Assembly: GCA_017979445.1 (NCBI GenBank)
Contig: CM030711.1
Location: 7,719,221-7,783,220, forward strand
DNA from: Akebia trifoliata
Lineage: Eukaryota > Streptophyta > Magnoliopsida > Ranunculales > Lardizabalaceae
DNA: 64,000 nucleotides
Reading direction: 5' to 3'
Shown here: positions 37,012 through 49,999 of the stretch, one piece after another
Layout of the letters: every line of letters starts with the position of its first letter
Position numbering within the stretch: the stretch's first letter is position 1
The notes under the pieces: generated by a model
What the model saw: only the letters and a program-made list of their open reading frames with translations
Told to the model about the DNA's origin: nothing
Databases searched by the model: none
Program-made: the position numbers and the translations under genes

Positions 37012-38652
37012 TTTATTAATATCTCTCTCTCACTCTCACCCTCTCAATTGGAAATTAAGAGAAGAAATATAAGTTGCAATGAAAATTTTAGAGGAAGTTA
37101 GAGTATAAACTATAAAGACCAAAGATTTATTATTTTAAAGTTCAAACTCCAAAACCAAGTTACACTTGAACATGTACACACTGCCACATCACTTCTAGAA
37201 AGAGACATTAATTAAATAAAATTCCGAATCTAACTACATCTTATATTTATATTTCAGGGCTTTAAGGTCCATCATAATTCCAGCTTATCATCTTGACTAT
37301 GTGTTCAATAAAAAACTTGAATTTTGTTGTTTTTCTTATGGTGCAAATGTTTGATGTCCTCTCCCCAGTCAAAAGTCCTTGTGGGGGGGGGGGGTGGAAC
37401 TCAACTCGAGCTACTATAATGCACAAATATGAGTTATAGTTATGTACAACAATGCACACATGGCGTGTATAAAACTCTTTCTGTTACCGTTTTAGAATTT
37501 TCACTGAGAGTCATGATGCCTTAATGAAATCATCTTCAAAACACACATAAATTAGATTAGCGGGACCCACAACATTACTCAGCCAAAACCAAATTTTGAA
37601 TATAACTCCATCTTACTAACCGATAAGCTCACAATGCCAGATTTGCCTTCTTTCCTTTTTCTTCTCTTTTTTATTTTATGTTTTTTCTTTCATTTATAAC
37701 TCATAGTTATACATGGCATTATAATTTTAGAGGGAGTGTATCAAACTTTTTGCATCAAATGCATGGGACCCACACATTAAAAATGGGGGATCATTTTACA
37801 AACTAAATGTGATTAATTTAGAGGATTCAAATATTATTCCTCAAGAGCTAACGAGAATAGTAATTGACGATGTAACTTGTAACAATTCTCAGTGATGATT
37901 TAATAAAAAGGGTGAGGCTCTTCAATCCCAACTTATTGATAAAATATATATATAATCATGGTCGGGTCAGATCTTTTTACTTTTGGACTTTAATTTTTGT
38001 ATCGAGACTCACCACCTTTGATCTAGATCAAACAAAATTTTAATGCACCAAAATGCACAACTATGACTTATAGTTACGTTTATGTATTTGGAGGAGCATT
38101 ATTTATGTTGCCTTGTAGAATTTTCAGTGTGAGTCATAATGCTTTAAGCTTGGAATTATCTTCAAAACTCTCACATAAAGTAGATCAATGGGACCCATGA
38201 CATTACTTGGCCAAAACCCAAATTTCCAACATAATTATCTTAAAACTTTGGGTCTGACCAATAAAATCACAATGCGAGATTTGCCTTCTTTCATTTTTTA
38301 TTTTTAATTTTTAATTTTAAATACTTTTTCTTCCTGATTCCCTTCACTTATTTCAAATCTTCTTGAAGTAAAAACAATCTTGATAGAATTGATCGGTACA
38401 AGGTGATGTGCAAACACTCAACCCCTTATAATTCTTTTACTAAATTTGGATGGTAATTCTATCTTTTTTCTTTCATATATGCATAGAAAAAAGAGTGAAA
38501 AGAGCTCTTAACTAAAGATCAAGTGTAAGTCTTACTTATCTCACCATAATCTGTTATTGTGTATGAATAATGCCCCCTTAGAATAATGCATCTATGGTCT
38601 AGTGTATCAATATACACTTTATTACAATACATCATGTTCTAGTAGTATTATA
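37012..38652. repeat. Upstream and intergenic repeats of NAC copies F and G
   Basis: 37140-37260 and 37260-37560 match the upstream region of copy H (48230-48600). 37690-37800 matches 13411 onward and 48700 onward. A G-run lies at about 37383-37394. 38370-38650 matches 61140-61320. No gene seen. Confidence 0.5.
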
Positions 38653-40099
38653 TTAATAAGTATGATGTTGTTGTGGCTGGCTCATAGTAAATAGTTGGTT
38701 GGAAGAAGATGATTCTATAAGGCAACAAGATGATTTTGTTGATTGTCTTTGTCGTTTTCGTTTTCTATGATCCAATTCTGAATTCACAACGGATGCATTA
38801 AGATCAATGAGGACTGTGGTGTCCTCATTCTCTTCATAATGTCCTCCCCACCCACTCTTTCTAATTCTACACACCACCCATTCTTGAAATTACACCTAAA
38901 ATACAAAGCTAAAAAAAGTTATAAATAAATAAAAATTGGCTTAACTTATCTTTTTTTTTTTTTAAATTGCACCAACCTTTTTGTATTGGTCTAAAACTTG
39001 GGGTAAAGTGTACTCGTGCATTATCCATTTGGTCTTCATGCCATTTTTAGATGTTTTATCATCATTGTTGTAGTGATAAAATACTAGCCCTTGCATACGT
39101 CCCATAAATCTTCCTTCTTCATCAAGAATATCCTTAGTATTATCATTAGTGTTCCACCAACCTCTTCCTTTGACTATAGTAGTATTGTTCTTTAGTCTCT
39201 ACTTCCATGCTCTCATATCCTAAAATCATAAAAATACATTGAAGGCTCATAAAAGACTTGAAAAAGAAGAAGAAGAATAGTTAGGGGAAAGAGAAAGAAA
39301 GAAAGAAAATAGGAAAAATGATCTTAAATACTGTATTTATTTATTTACTTATTTTTGAAATATGGAACAAAATGTCTCCCCAAAGAAAATTTAGATTATT
39401 CAAAGCTCTTTTTAAAAAAAAAAACACTATCCTTACAAAGACCTTTTGAAGCATTATTTAAAAATACCTAAAATATCTTTTTAAAGACGTTTTGGTAAAT
39501 ATTTGAGATATCCCTATGTTTTAAAATTGATGACATGCCCACGACCCTTATGCTTAGTCTTCTCGCATAAAATATGAAAACTTAGTACCCCTTGATTTTT
39601 CTTCCCAAAACCAATCATCTTCAACCTCTTGGATGATGACGATGACGACAATGATAATGCCTTTATTAGTTTATAAGAGATGTTTGAGGTTAAGGGGCAT
39701 GATGTCAATATTAAAAAATTAGCGGTATCTCAACTATTCACAAAAGCGTGGATGGACCATAAATTATGGAATGGAAACTTTGGTGTTTAAAAAAGTATTT
39801 TAGGCATTTAATCAAATAATGTTTTTAAATATCTTTATCAGGACAAAAGTTGACCTCAAAATGATCATATTTTCTATCAAGAGAACTTTTGGATGATATT
39901 TTCAAAGATACGCCTCTGAGATCTGTTTCCCAAGAAAATAATTAAAAGAATATATATAGATAATACCAGGAGATTCCATGGTTCAAAGTTGTAGACATCG
40001 CAGTCGTTAATGGGGTTTGATTCAAGTATTTCTTTGTTTATCTTTGCTTTGAGGTAGCGCAATAAGGTTGCATCCGTAGGTGAGAATATGTAGTGTGAC
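38653..40099 (-). pseudogene. NAC-like gene copy G (damaged)
   Basis: Exon 1 (about 39967-40099) reads MSHYIFSPTDATLLRYLKAK, then INKEILESNPINDCDVYN and PWNL, with a GT donor. Exon 2 (38977-39219) has a deletion after EQYY that removes the RPxR region and shifts frame; its second half is otherwise open (GRMQGLVFYHYNNDD and KWIMHEYTLP). Exon 3 (38653 to about 38890) reads FQEWVVCRIRKSGWGGHYEE, then a basic stretch HRKRKRQRQ and a Gln/Ser-rich tail; a TAA lies in frame just before FQEW unless the acceptor differs. A TATA box (40206-40213) lies upstream. G is a more distant relative of E and H. Confidence 0.8.
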
Positions 40100-42013
40100 A
40101 TCGGAGGAACATAAACAATAACCCAATACAAAGCTTACTACCAGTCACTCTCTCTCAATTGGAAACTTATGGGAAGAGATATTATTTGAAGAAACCTTGG
40201 GTCCCTTTTTATAATACTTTTCAATCTCCAAATCTAAGCTCCAATTTATTTACTGAAATTGCTAGGAATGCATCCAAACTCCACTTCCATGAAAATTTCT
40301 TTCCCCAACTCCATCTTAATATGATGGTTCAAAGTCCCAACCATAATACGAGTTAACTATAGGCCCATGATAGACTTAGACCCATTTCAAGGAGTTGGGT
40401 TCCAAGAAGTACCCAGTCTGATAACTTATAAGACCAATTTCGGATCCTTCTAATCCGATAGTGATCCTAACCAATAATGTGTAGAAATATACAAATAATG
40501 TAAATTTTCATTTTGCATTTCTTAAATCAAATCAAATTATAGTGATGCTTTAGATTGGATCCAGAACAATACAGACCTTATCGGATTAATACCAATTTGG
40601 ATCCAAACCTGATCCATCTTGATTATTTGTCCAATAATAAATTTAAAAACTTGATCCACTATGGGTGTCCATTGAGGTGTTTTACTTAAGGGGGAAACCA
40701 CCAACTCTTTACCTGCAAATTTCTTGTGGGCACTCTATTGGACACTATAATCTAATTGATTGGGCTTTTTAGTTTTGTTTAAGCTAAACTCTAATTTAAT
40801 TATGTTAGTCAGGCTCCCAGTTAGACATATTCATTTGGACACACCATGTGGAAGGAAACTGGCTATTGCCAGTTAACTACTATGTGAGATAATCAACTAT
40901 TGTCTGTTTTTCCCTCCGTATAGCACCACTAGAGTGTGAGTTAGACTGGGCGGCTACTATGTCCCCCTGAAAGGTGTTGGGCTATTCTAAATCTTAATCC
41001 AAGCCCATCTAACTTGGGTTGGGCTTCAAATTCTCAACTAAGCCCAACTCCCAAAATGATCATATGTATAGTCCTGCAAGGTAGAAGGTGATTCATGCAT
41101 GTGATTGTGATTGTGATTTCATAGAACATTTTGTCTAGAAGAAAGATAAGAAACTCTTGCCTGGTGCCATGATACTTGTTCCTCTTGCACGCATCAATGC
41201 ACTTTTTTGGCCCAGCCCATGAATGTTGGACTCACCTCTCATGGGTTTTATGAATAATTGGATAGATCATAAATGTCGTGATTAGATCCCAAGCCACACA
41301 TGGAAACTCGATTATTGAAATCTATCCTTTCTAATACCAAAGTAATTAATTTCAATAACCAAACCCCAAGGATGTGTTGTAAAGCACATGTAAGTAATAA
41401 TAAAGAAAGTAGATAAAAAACACAACCACAACACAAGATATATGTAGTTAGAAGAATAAAGGTTTATACTTACATCCAACTCAGGGAAATCTACTAAATC
41501 TCTACATCTAACTTTAATAAAAATCCAAAAAAGACATTGATCTCACTCTCGTTATTATAAGTCCGTGACTACAATGTGAAGATCACCCTCAAAAGCCTTG
41601 AGCATCTAGGTTTTACAAGAGAAGAAGAATACTCACATAAAAACTCAAATGTTTTCTCACACTCTATTAAAGAGAAAATCACATTTTAGATAAACATCAT
41701 TTTATAAACACTAACAACCATCTAGAGACCATAAGTTAATCACAAGGAAATAATCAAAATAAGTTAATGACATAGAAAAAACCAAAATAACCTACATAAG
41801 TGGAAAAGCCCACCAACCCTTAGAAACAAAAGAGTGGTGATTTTATATCATCAAACCCAACAACAAATAAATATGAAAGACCAATTCCCAATAGTACATT
41901 TAGTCTATTAAGGATAGAGAATGAAGTAGCTACCCAACTCCCAGTAGTACAAGATTCAAAACACTTTTAATATTTGGGGAGGCAACTTAAATTTACCACA
42001 TTATATATATATA
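40100..42013. other. Intergenic region with a dispersed repeat
   Basis: 40725-41060 is a repeat also found at 54790-55040 and 61460-61700 (marked by CATTTGGACACACCATGTGG). 41240-41990 is AT-rich and unassigned. No gene recognised. Confidence 0.4.
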
Positions 42014-42377
42014 GGGTCCCTTTCAGCAACAAACATTTTGGCAAAACATTTTTCAAAACATGGGTTAGAGGTTTTGGAATGGGCTGATTTTTGGTGAGGA
42101 TGATCTCTACGGTGAGGAGATCATCCTCATCAAAAATCAGCCCATTCCAAAACTTCTAGCCCCATGTTAACAGGTTGAAAAATCGTGGACCGTCCATTTT
42201 TTGTAAACCATTTTTGATAGGTTAGAAGTTTTGGAATGGGCTGATTTTTGGTGATGATGATCTATTCCCTGTAGAGATCATCCTCACCAAAAATCAGCCC
42301 ATTCCAAAACCTGTAACCCATATTTTCAAAAATGTTTTGCCAAAATGTTTGTCAAAATGTTTGTTGCTGAACATTTC

Positions 42378-42379
<2 letters not shown>
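42014..42379. mobile_element. Hairpin MITE El-6 in (TA)n
   Basis: A 366-bp element with GGGTCCCTTTCAGCAACAAA at the left and the mirrored TTTGTTGCTGAACATTTCCC at the right; hairpins at about 42079-42145 and 42238-42302. ATATATATA directly flanks both sides, compatible with a 9-bp target duplication but not proof in a TA tract. A (TA)n(GA)n tract follows (42380-42457). Confidence 0.85.
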
Positions 42380-42459
<80 letters not shown>

Positions 42460-42594
42460 ATAATTTTTTATGCTCCCCTTTGACATACGCCCCCATCACA
42501 GAAGCATAGATCATTTGCCTCGAGATATAGAGTCTTATTTTGGATCTTTCAAAAAATTGAAACTTAGGTAAGTGTTTTATAAACATATGTATAA

Positions 42595-42717
<123 letters not shown>

Positions 42718-42867
42718 AATTCATATTAATTGAATAAACAATCCATAAAAATAAAAAATAAAAAATCAATAAGGATCCCCCACTGGGAATTATATTCTGC
42801 TCCTTGCCCCCTCCCTCTTTACAGAAAATAGAGAAATGAATTGATGGATTCCTCGGATCCTAGATCG

Positions 42868-42896
42868 GGACTGACGGGGCTCGAACTCGAAGTCGT
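42868..42896 (-). pseudogene. tRNA 3'-end fragment, possibly plastid trnD-GUC
   Basis: The minus strand reads GAGTTCGAGCCCCGTCAGTC followed by CCGA, which resembles the T arm and 3' acceptor strand of plastid tRNA-Asp. The 5' half is missing, so it is not a working tRNA. The gene identity is tentative. Confidence 0.4.
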
Positions 42897-42984
42897 GTAT
42901 CCCAAGGCAAATGATCTACTATTCTATGATGGGGATGTAAGCGACGTATGACAGAGGGGGCATAATATATATATATATATATAT

Positions 42985-43328
42985 TCAACAACCCTAAAGT
43001 TTGCCAAACATTTTTCAAAACATAGGTTCGAAGTTTAGGAATTGCTGATTTTTTGTGAGGATGATCTCTATGAAGAGGAGATCATTCTCACCAAAAATCA
43101 TCTTATTCCAAAACTTCTAACCCCATCAAAAGTGATTTACAAAAATTGGACGGTCCACGATTCTTCAATTTGTAAATTAGGATTAAAAATTTCAAAATGA
43201 GCTGATTTTTGTAGAGGATGATCTCTTCACTATAGAGATCATCCTCACAAAAAATCAACTCATTCTAAAGCTTCTAACCCATGTTTTGAAAAATGTTTGG
43301 CAAACTTTAGGGCTGCTGAACCACTCCC
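42985..43328. mobile_element. Hairpin MITE El-7 in (TA)n
   Basis: The right end reads back GGGAGTGGTTCAGCAGCCCT; the left end begins at TCAACAACCCT, having lost the terminal GGGAGTGGT. Hairpins lie at about 43046-43110 and 43199-43262. TA tracts flank both sides (to about 43361). Confidence 0.8.
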
Positions 43329-43474
43329 TATATATATCTATATATATATATATATATATATATGGAAATTCAATGTTCAACTACCATTTGGTAATTTTTA
43401 TTGATATAATTTTATGTTGAATGAGCTTGAAATATTAATTTATTGAACTATGGGCCAAATTCTATGGCCCATTT

Positions 43475-43745
43475 AATCCCAAGGGGTTTGCTCAATGGCA
43501 ATTTTGGACCAATAAGTGGTTAATGCCCATAGGTCATGAGTTCAATACCTAGTATAAGAATTATTTCCTCAGGGGCCACCCGTGAGGGCACACCCTCACT
43601 TACCTGGTGCGTTTGATGTGCAGGTGTTGCATATGCCTCAGGATTAGTCATTGGACAAAACCATGTTCTACGGAGTGTGCAAAGCTCAAATAACGCCCAG
43701 TCCGCCATCTACATGAATTCCTAATTATCAAAAAAAAAAAAAAGA
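43475..43745 (+). mobile_element. SINE retrotransposon
   Basis: About 270 bp ending in a poly(A) run (43728-43743). It has a B-box-like GAGTTCAATACC (near 43540) and an A-box-like TAAGTGGTTAATG upstream, as in tRNA-derived SINEs transcribed by RNA polymerase III. A 12-bp direct repeat flanks it, TATGGCCCATTT (43463-43474) and TATGACCCATTT (43746-43757), with one mismatch. Confidence 0.8.
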
Positions 43746-43759
43746 TATGACCCATTTCA

Positions 43760-46730
43760 AGGGTATCACATAATGTAGACTTCACCATCTTCAATATGAA
43801 AACACTATTGATCAAGCTCGAAATTTTTTTTATTTATTTACCATGATTTTCTTTATGAAATCTAGAGTGTGGTGTTGGATTGACAATATGATAATCCACG
43901 TGGATCCCATAATACCTTTTAAGGTTTGAAATCTAAAAATTACGATTTTTTTATCAATAGATGTGCGGCAGGAGAGAGAGATTTCTCTCATATTACTTAC
44001 GCTATCATTCGCCACATGCCAAAATGGTGTAGGGCTGTGAGCAAATTTGCTTGACCAAACAATCACTCGAAATCAATGTATTCAAGCTCGTCCTCGATCT
44101 AATTCCTTCTTTTTGCCCCAGACCTCCAACTATTCTTAAAAAAGGAGAAAAGCATTTAATATTTCAAATCCAAACCTAAGCACTTGAAAATGTTACATCA
44201 GCTTTTTTTCTTTTTTCATCACTACATCAACAGATATTTCCAATCTAACACTAACTTAAAGTCATATTACAAAGTTTGAACTCAAAAGTCCAACCATAAT
44301 ACCGATATCTCGATGGTATGTCCATTGAATTTGACTTATGATGTTTTTCTTAGAGGGCTGCTGTTGGAAAGAAATTAAATCATATGTGTAAAGGAACTGG
44401 TTTAGTTCTAAAGGAATCAAAGTTTTTATGGATGACTTATAGTTGTACGTGCTCTGAACCTATGCTGTCAAAAATTGCCATTCTGCCCGCCTAGGCCCCA
44501 TTCTGCCCACCTAGACATCTAAATGCTTAAGCCTTACCTACTGAAAGTGGGGTTTCAAAAATCGAGGTTAAGTAATTTTAAAGATAAATAGTGTCTCAAA
44601 TATTTAACTAATCTTGAGTTGTCATAGATTAAAAAAACTAAGTAGAATGCATGTGCAATTTGACATAAAGTTCAAACTTCAGGATTTGTTGTAATTTAAA
44701 GTATGACAAACAGGTGTACCAAAGATTTGTATCACCATCTTCTTCAATGTGAAATTATTTGCTATCTTCTTGAAAATGAAATTGCAGCAAAATGAGTTCT
44801 AACCACTAAAAATAGTGAATGGTGTTGTTTTTTTCCTAGTTTGTCTTTTTTTTATATTACTTTTATTGGGTCTGCCCAGGTGTGACTAAACATGGGTCCC
44901 TAAGCCAATACGAGTAGATATTCCACTCTCAGGCGTGGAAGAAGCAAAGAACAATACTCCTTCAATGGATAAAGGTCGGTTACTTTTTCAAATCTTGTGA
45001 GGCCCATTTTTTTAAAATCTTCATCCAATAATTAGATTTACTTCTACATTAAGGAATTCTACATCGTAAGGTCAGCACTTTGTTCATTGTTGTTTCCAAG
45101 ATTGGAATCATTTTCAAAGGTCAAACTCTCGTCAAATCAGTCGCAACTTAGGTCAAATTTGTTAATTGTATGCATATTTGGTAAGCAGGATCATGACCCT
45201 ACCTTGGTTAGGTACAGGGACACCGTTTTGGATCCCTACTCTTTTAAAAATTACTAAATCAGACTCATTTAATCGTAAAATAATAATATAAATATAAATA
45301 TCATTTATTTATACTATATATTTAATTTTAACCAAGAGATGCCACGTGCAAACACACATTTATCAAAAAGGCTTATTTGTAATGTAAAATAGTGATTAAA
45401 GGGGATTTGGTGGGACAACCAACTTCATTTATAACTCATAGTTATACATGGCATTGTAATTTTAGAGGAAGTGTATCAAACTTTTTACACCAAATGCATG
45501 AGACCCACACATTAAAAATGGGGTATGCCTCATGCTTTATGCATTTTACAAAATAAAATGTGATTAATTTATTTGTCCAATATATTTGATAATTCATGAA
45601 AAAAAATATGTGGTCTTGATCATGTAAACACAAAATCCAACCGTTTATTTTTATATGTATTCTAATAACATGTATTATGATTATACTTAAAAAGAAAATT
45701 TCAAATATTGAATTTTTCATTAGTTATTTTTAATGATTCATCAAAGCCCTATCCATTTTAAAGGTGAGGTCTTTTGTGAAAAATAGTATAATTTGCATAT
45801 TGGAAAGACTCCCTAATCATCAATCATTAAATGTAACGAATCACAATCTTTTTAGCTTGTAAATATTAAAACAAGAGGTAGTTTTGGTCTTATTAAGTAG
45901 GAACATAGGATATAATTACCCTCCATCATAATCGGGCCCTCGTCCTATTTTTCAAAGTCTTGACTATTGATTTGAGGAAAACATTATCAAAATGTACCAA
46001 AGATTTTTATCACCATCTTCATCAATATGAAATTGTTTGTGCTCACAATCTTTCTTACTAGAATTTTTTCCTTTGGACAAAGACTCTAGACTACGGATTG
46101 TAACAAATAGAGATTGGTGGCAATATTTTGGAAAAGAAATTCTCGCCCAAAATAACATCTCCTTATCTCTTGTAGTCTCTTTGATTTCTTGATTGTCAAA
46201 TTGATAGACCTACAAAAGCTTTTTTAGGTGCAATGATGGAGGCCTTTTTGTATCGACCAATCCATGCTTGGAATCAACAATGTTACTTCATTTTCAACGT
46301 TAACATTTGTTATTTAATCTGTAGTGTTGGATGATGATGATAATGATAGTGACGGTGACGATGATGATGAGGATTTTTAATTTATCTATATATGTTTACA
46401 CTTTGCAGCAACATACAACAAGTCACAGTTATAGTATCATTTTTATTAAAATAAATTAAATGCGAGTCACAGATTAAATAAAATAAATTAATCCTATACC
46501 ACTTGGATTATCATCTAAATCCATTAATATTTCAAAAGAGTGAAGTTACACCTCAACATTGTAAAAGACTTTACTTGCTAAGAACACCTCATTATATTAA
46601 TATTTATATAATCTCTTTTTAATTTTTTTCACCTAACACCACATAATAAAAGTGACTTGCCACGTAAAACCTAATGAGAGTAATTTTGTAAATTGGGGAT
46701 GTATTCTCATGTCATTGGTGGATACTGGAT
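43760..46730. repeat. Intergenic repeats 3' of NAC copy H
   Basis: 44210-44340 matches NAC upstream sequence. 44450-44710 and 45170-45370 are two dispersed repeats. 45420-45960 matches 13411-13960. 45960-46300 is the coding-like block (frame SLESLSKGKNSSKKDCEHKQ open to a C-terminal SSNQ). 46320-46730 is the 3' flank shared with copy E, including GATGATGATGA near 46330. No identified gene. Confidence 0.55.
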
Positions 46731-48184
46731 TCAGTCCAATTTAACAAATTTGCATTGTCCGACAAACTCAAAAGCTTGATCAAGTTTCAAAACCTCTTCT
46801 TCATTGTAAAAATATTCCATTGAGATCACATCATATTCGCTGTTTTCTTGAACATCGCTATAATGATGTTGTTGTGGTAGCTGCTCGACGTCAATATATT
46901 GAGTATTATTGTTTGCATCTCTTCGTATAGAATTTGAGCTCACAATTGATTCATTATGGTTAATCTCTTCAAAACATTCTGCTCGCCCACTCTTTATAAT
47001 TCCACATACCACCCATTCTTGAAATATCTTCTAAAACACAAAACATAAAAATGTTACAATCCAAATATAAATGACAACAAATTTAAGGACAAATTAATTA
47101 TCAAAAAAGTAGAAAAAATAGAAAAAATTACCAATAAAAAAATTAAAATAAAATAAAATAAAAAGAAAAAAAAAGTGTGAAATTCATTGGGTTTCTAATA
47201 ATTTTGATATGATATGTTACCTTGGGGGTCAATTTATCATAAATATATCTACATGGTAGGCAGAGTGTTATTTTCAATTTTTTTTACCAAATAGAAAATA
47301 CTCTTTAAATTACAAAAATACCCTCTTTAATATTTTACTATTACATTGCATTTTTGGGAAGGATATGTTTAAATTTAACTTGGTTTTTTTTCCTAGTTGA
47401 TAAAAAAAAAAAAAAAAAAAAAATTCAATTATAATGAATATTGTGCTAAAAGCCTAAAATGGGGATCTCACAAATGTCAATAAATTTACTTTTATTCCCC
47501 ATTTGCTTTAATAGGAGTAAATGACTTGATTTAAATTAAAAACTTAGACCAACCTCTTTATTTTGATAAGAAATTGAGGGTAAAGTGTACTCGTGCATTA
47601 TCCATGGGGTTTTCTCATTCTTGTCATTTATGAACACTAGTCCTTGCTTGCGCCCAATCGGCCTTTCTTCTTCATCACGAATATTCTTACCATTACCATT
47701 AGTTTTCCACGTACCTCTTTTTCCTTTTATAATTCGATTGGGTCTAGAAGAATTTGGCTTAGACCTCTCTCTTTGAACAAAATAATATTTTTTTGTACTC
47801 TTGTCTTTTACATTTTCAAGTCCTGAAAAAAAAAATCATAAAATTAGTTTATTAAAATGTTCATTATTTAATTGAAAGGCAATCGAGAGTTATGGGAAAC
47901 CCCCATGACAATCAAGAACTCTACGCCTTACAAAGTTACGATCTCTCAAATCTTCTTCTATCATACAAATTAGCTCATTCAACATGTAATTGGAGACTTG
48001 TAAGACAAAGAAGAAAAATAGTAACGAGAAAGAAATATACATTCATACCTGGGAGATTCCATGGTACGAAGTCGTAGATTTGATAGTCCATAATGGAGCT
48101 TGATTCAAGTATTTCTTTATTTATCTTTGCTTGGAGGTAGCACAATAAGACTGCATCTGTAGGTGAGAATATGAGGTGTGACAT
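46731..48184 (-). CDS. NAC-like transcription factor gene, copy H (intact)
   Basis: Exons 48049-48184, 47554-47822 and 46731-47030 join with GT/AG introns and matching phases to a 234-aa frame. Exon 1 starts MSHLIFSPTDAVLLCYLQAK and ends PWNLPG (subdomains A/B; FSPTDA preserves part of the FHPTDE motif). Exon 2 starts GLENVKDKSTKKYYFVQRER, then RPNRIIKGKRGTWKTNGNGK and IGRKQGLVFINDKNEKTPWI ending MHEYTLP (C/D). Exon 3 starts KIFQEWVVCGIIKSGRAECF (E; Gly in place of the usual Arg after Cys) and has a short acidic tail. Predicted nuclear DNA-binding regulator. Its promoter is not interrupted, so it is the likeliest working member. Shorter than typical NAC proteins (300 or more residues) because the C-terminal region is brief. 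Confidence 0.82.
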
Positions 48185-48247
48185 TTTCTTAGTCTCTCTC
48201 TCTCACTCACTCTCTCAATTGAAAATTTTAGAGGAAGTTAGAACTCC

Positions 48248-48255
48248 ATTTATAG
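48248..48255 (-). promoter_or_regulatory. TATA box of NAC copy H
   Basis: CTATAAAT on the minus strand, about 65 bp upstream of the ATG, followed by a GA-rich leader as in the other copies. Confidence 0.65.
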
Positions 48256-49712
48256 ATACCAAAGATTTATTATTGTAAAGTTCAAACTCCAAAGTCAAGT
48301 TACACTTGAACATGTACACTGTCACATCACTTTTTAAAAGAGACATTAATTAAAAATATTCTGAATCTAACTACTTCTTATAGTTCTAGTTCAGGGCTTT
48401 GAGGTCCACCATCAAAAACTTGAATTTTACTTTTTTTCTTATGGTGCAAATGTTTGATGTCGTCTCCCCAATCAAAAGTACTTTTTTTGTGTGTGTGTGT
48501 CGGTCGGGTGGGGTAAACTCAACTGGACCTACTATAATGCACAAATATGACTTATAGTTATGTAGAACAATGCACACGTGTGTATAAAACTTTTTCTGTT
48601 ACCTTTTAGAATTTGCCTTCTTTCCTTTTTCTTCTATTTTTTATTTTATGTTTTTTTTCTTTCTAAGCTAAGGAGACCACCGTATCTATTAGGGAATTTG
48701 GTGGGACAACTAACTTCATTTATAACTGATAGTTATACATGGCATTATAATTTTATATGGAGTTTATCAAACTTTTTTCATCAAATATAATGCATGAGAC
48801 CCACACATTAAAAATGGGGGATACGTCATGTCATGCTTTACGCATTTTACAAAATAAAATGTGATTAATTTACTTGTCCAATATATCCGATGATTCATGA
48901 AAAAAAAATACATGATCCTGAATATGTAACGCAAAATCCAACCGTTTATGTTTATATGTATCCTAATAATATGTACTACATTTATACTTAAAAGAAAATT
49001 TCAAATATTGAAATTTTCATTAGTTATTTTAATGATTCATCAATGCCCTATCCTTACTAGCTCCGCCCCTGACTCTAATCATCAATCATTATAATCAGGC
49101 CCTCATCCTATTTACCGAAGTCTTGACTATTGATTTGAGGAAAACATTGTCTAAATGTATCAAAGATTTTTATCACCAACTTCATTAATATGAAATTGTT
49201 TGTGCTCATCCTCTTTTTTACTAGAATTTTTTTCTTGGGAGTGAGACTCTAGACTAAAGAATGTAACAAATAGAGGTTGGTTGCAATATTGTCTAAATGT
49301 ACCGAATCCTTATTGGATCATAAATTTACAATGGACCCATTCAAGGCTTCATTGTGGTTTGTGGAGCTTGATAGTATTGGTTAACAAGGAGGTACTGTAA
49401 ATCAAACTATTAAAGGAACTTTTTTTTAATAAATTGTATTACATTTCTCTCTCCAAAGGTGGTATATGAAAGTATAAAATGCAACTTGTTTAACTATTTG
49501 AGTTATAGATTCACCACTGAAATTTAGAGTTCGGGGTGACATAATGACGTGGTAATGCGTGCATTACCATAGATGCTTTTTAGCGAGTTAAGGGTAAAAA
49601 GCATCAAAAGCATCTACGGTTTTATGCACACCACTACGTCATTTGTATCACTCTTGTGTCCCTGTTTGTTTCACTCCAACATTAGTGTGTGTATATATAT
49701 ATATATATATGT
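48256..49712. repeat. Upstream and intergenic repeats of NAC copy H
   Basis: 48256-48680 matches the upstream region of copy F. 48675 holds the empty site for El-5 (CCGTATCTA). 48700-49080 and 49125-49400 match the duplicated flank blocks. 49535-49680 is a foldback with CCATAGATGC and GCATCTACGG. No identified gene. Confidence 0.5.
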
Positions 49713-49999
49713 GGGTCCTGTAGGGCATCCTACACTTTACACTACGCTTTTTCCTACGTGTTTTGTCCTATATGGGTTAGAAGTTTTGGAATGGATTGAT
49801 TTTTGGTGATGATGATCTCTATGGTCATCAAAAATCAGTCTATTTAAAAACTTCTAATCCCATCAAAAATGATTTACAAAAAATGAACGGTCCACGATTT
49901 TTTAACTTGTAAACATAGGATTAGAAATTTTGGAATGGACTGATTTTTGGTGAGAAGGATCTTCTAATTGTAGAGATCATCCTCATAAAAAATCAGTTT
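49713..49999. mobile_element. Degenerate hairpin MITE El-8
   Basis: Left end GGGTCCTGTAGGGCATCCTA after a TA tract. The first hairpin has lost part of one arm and the right terminus is missing after about 49997. Otherwise related to El-5. Confidence 0.7.

Noticed and set aside
43520..43708. Minus-strand open frame across the SINE
   Set aside because: It lies wholly inside the SINE body; B box, poly(A) and target duplication explain the sequence.
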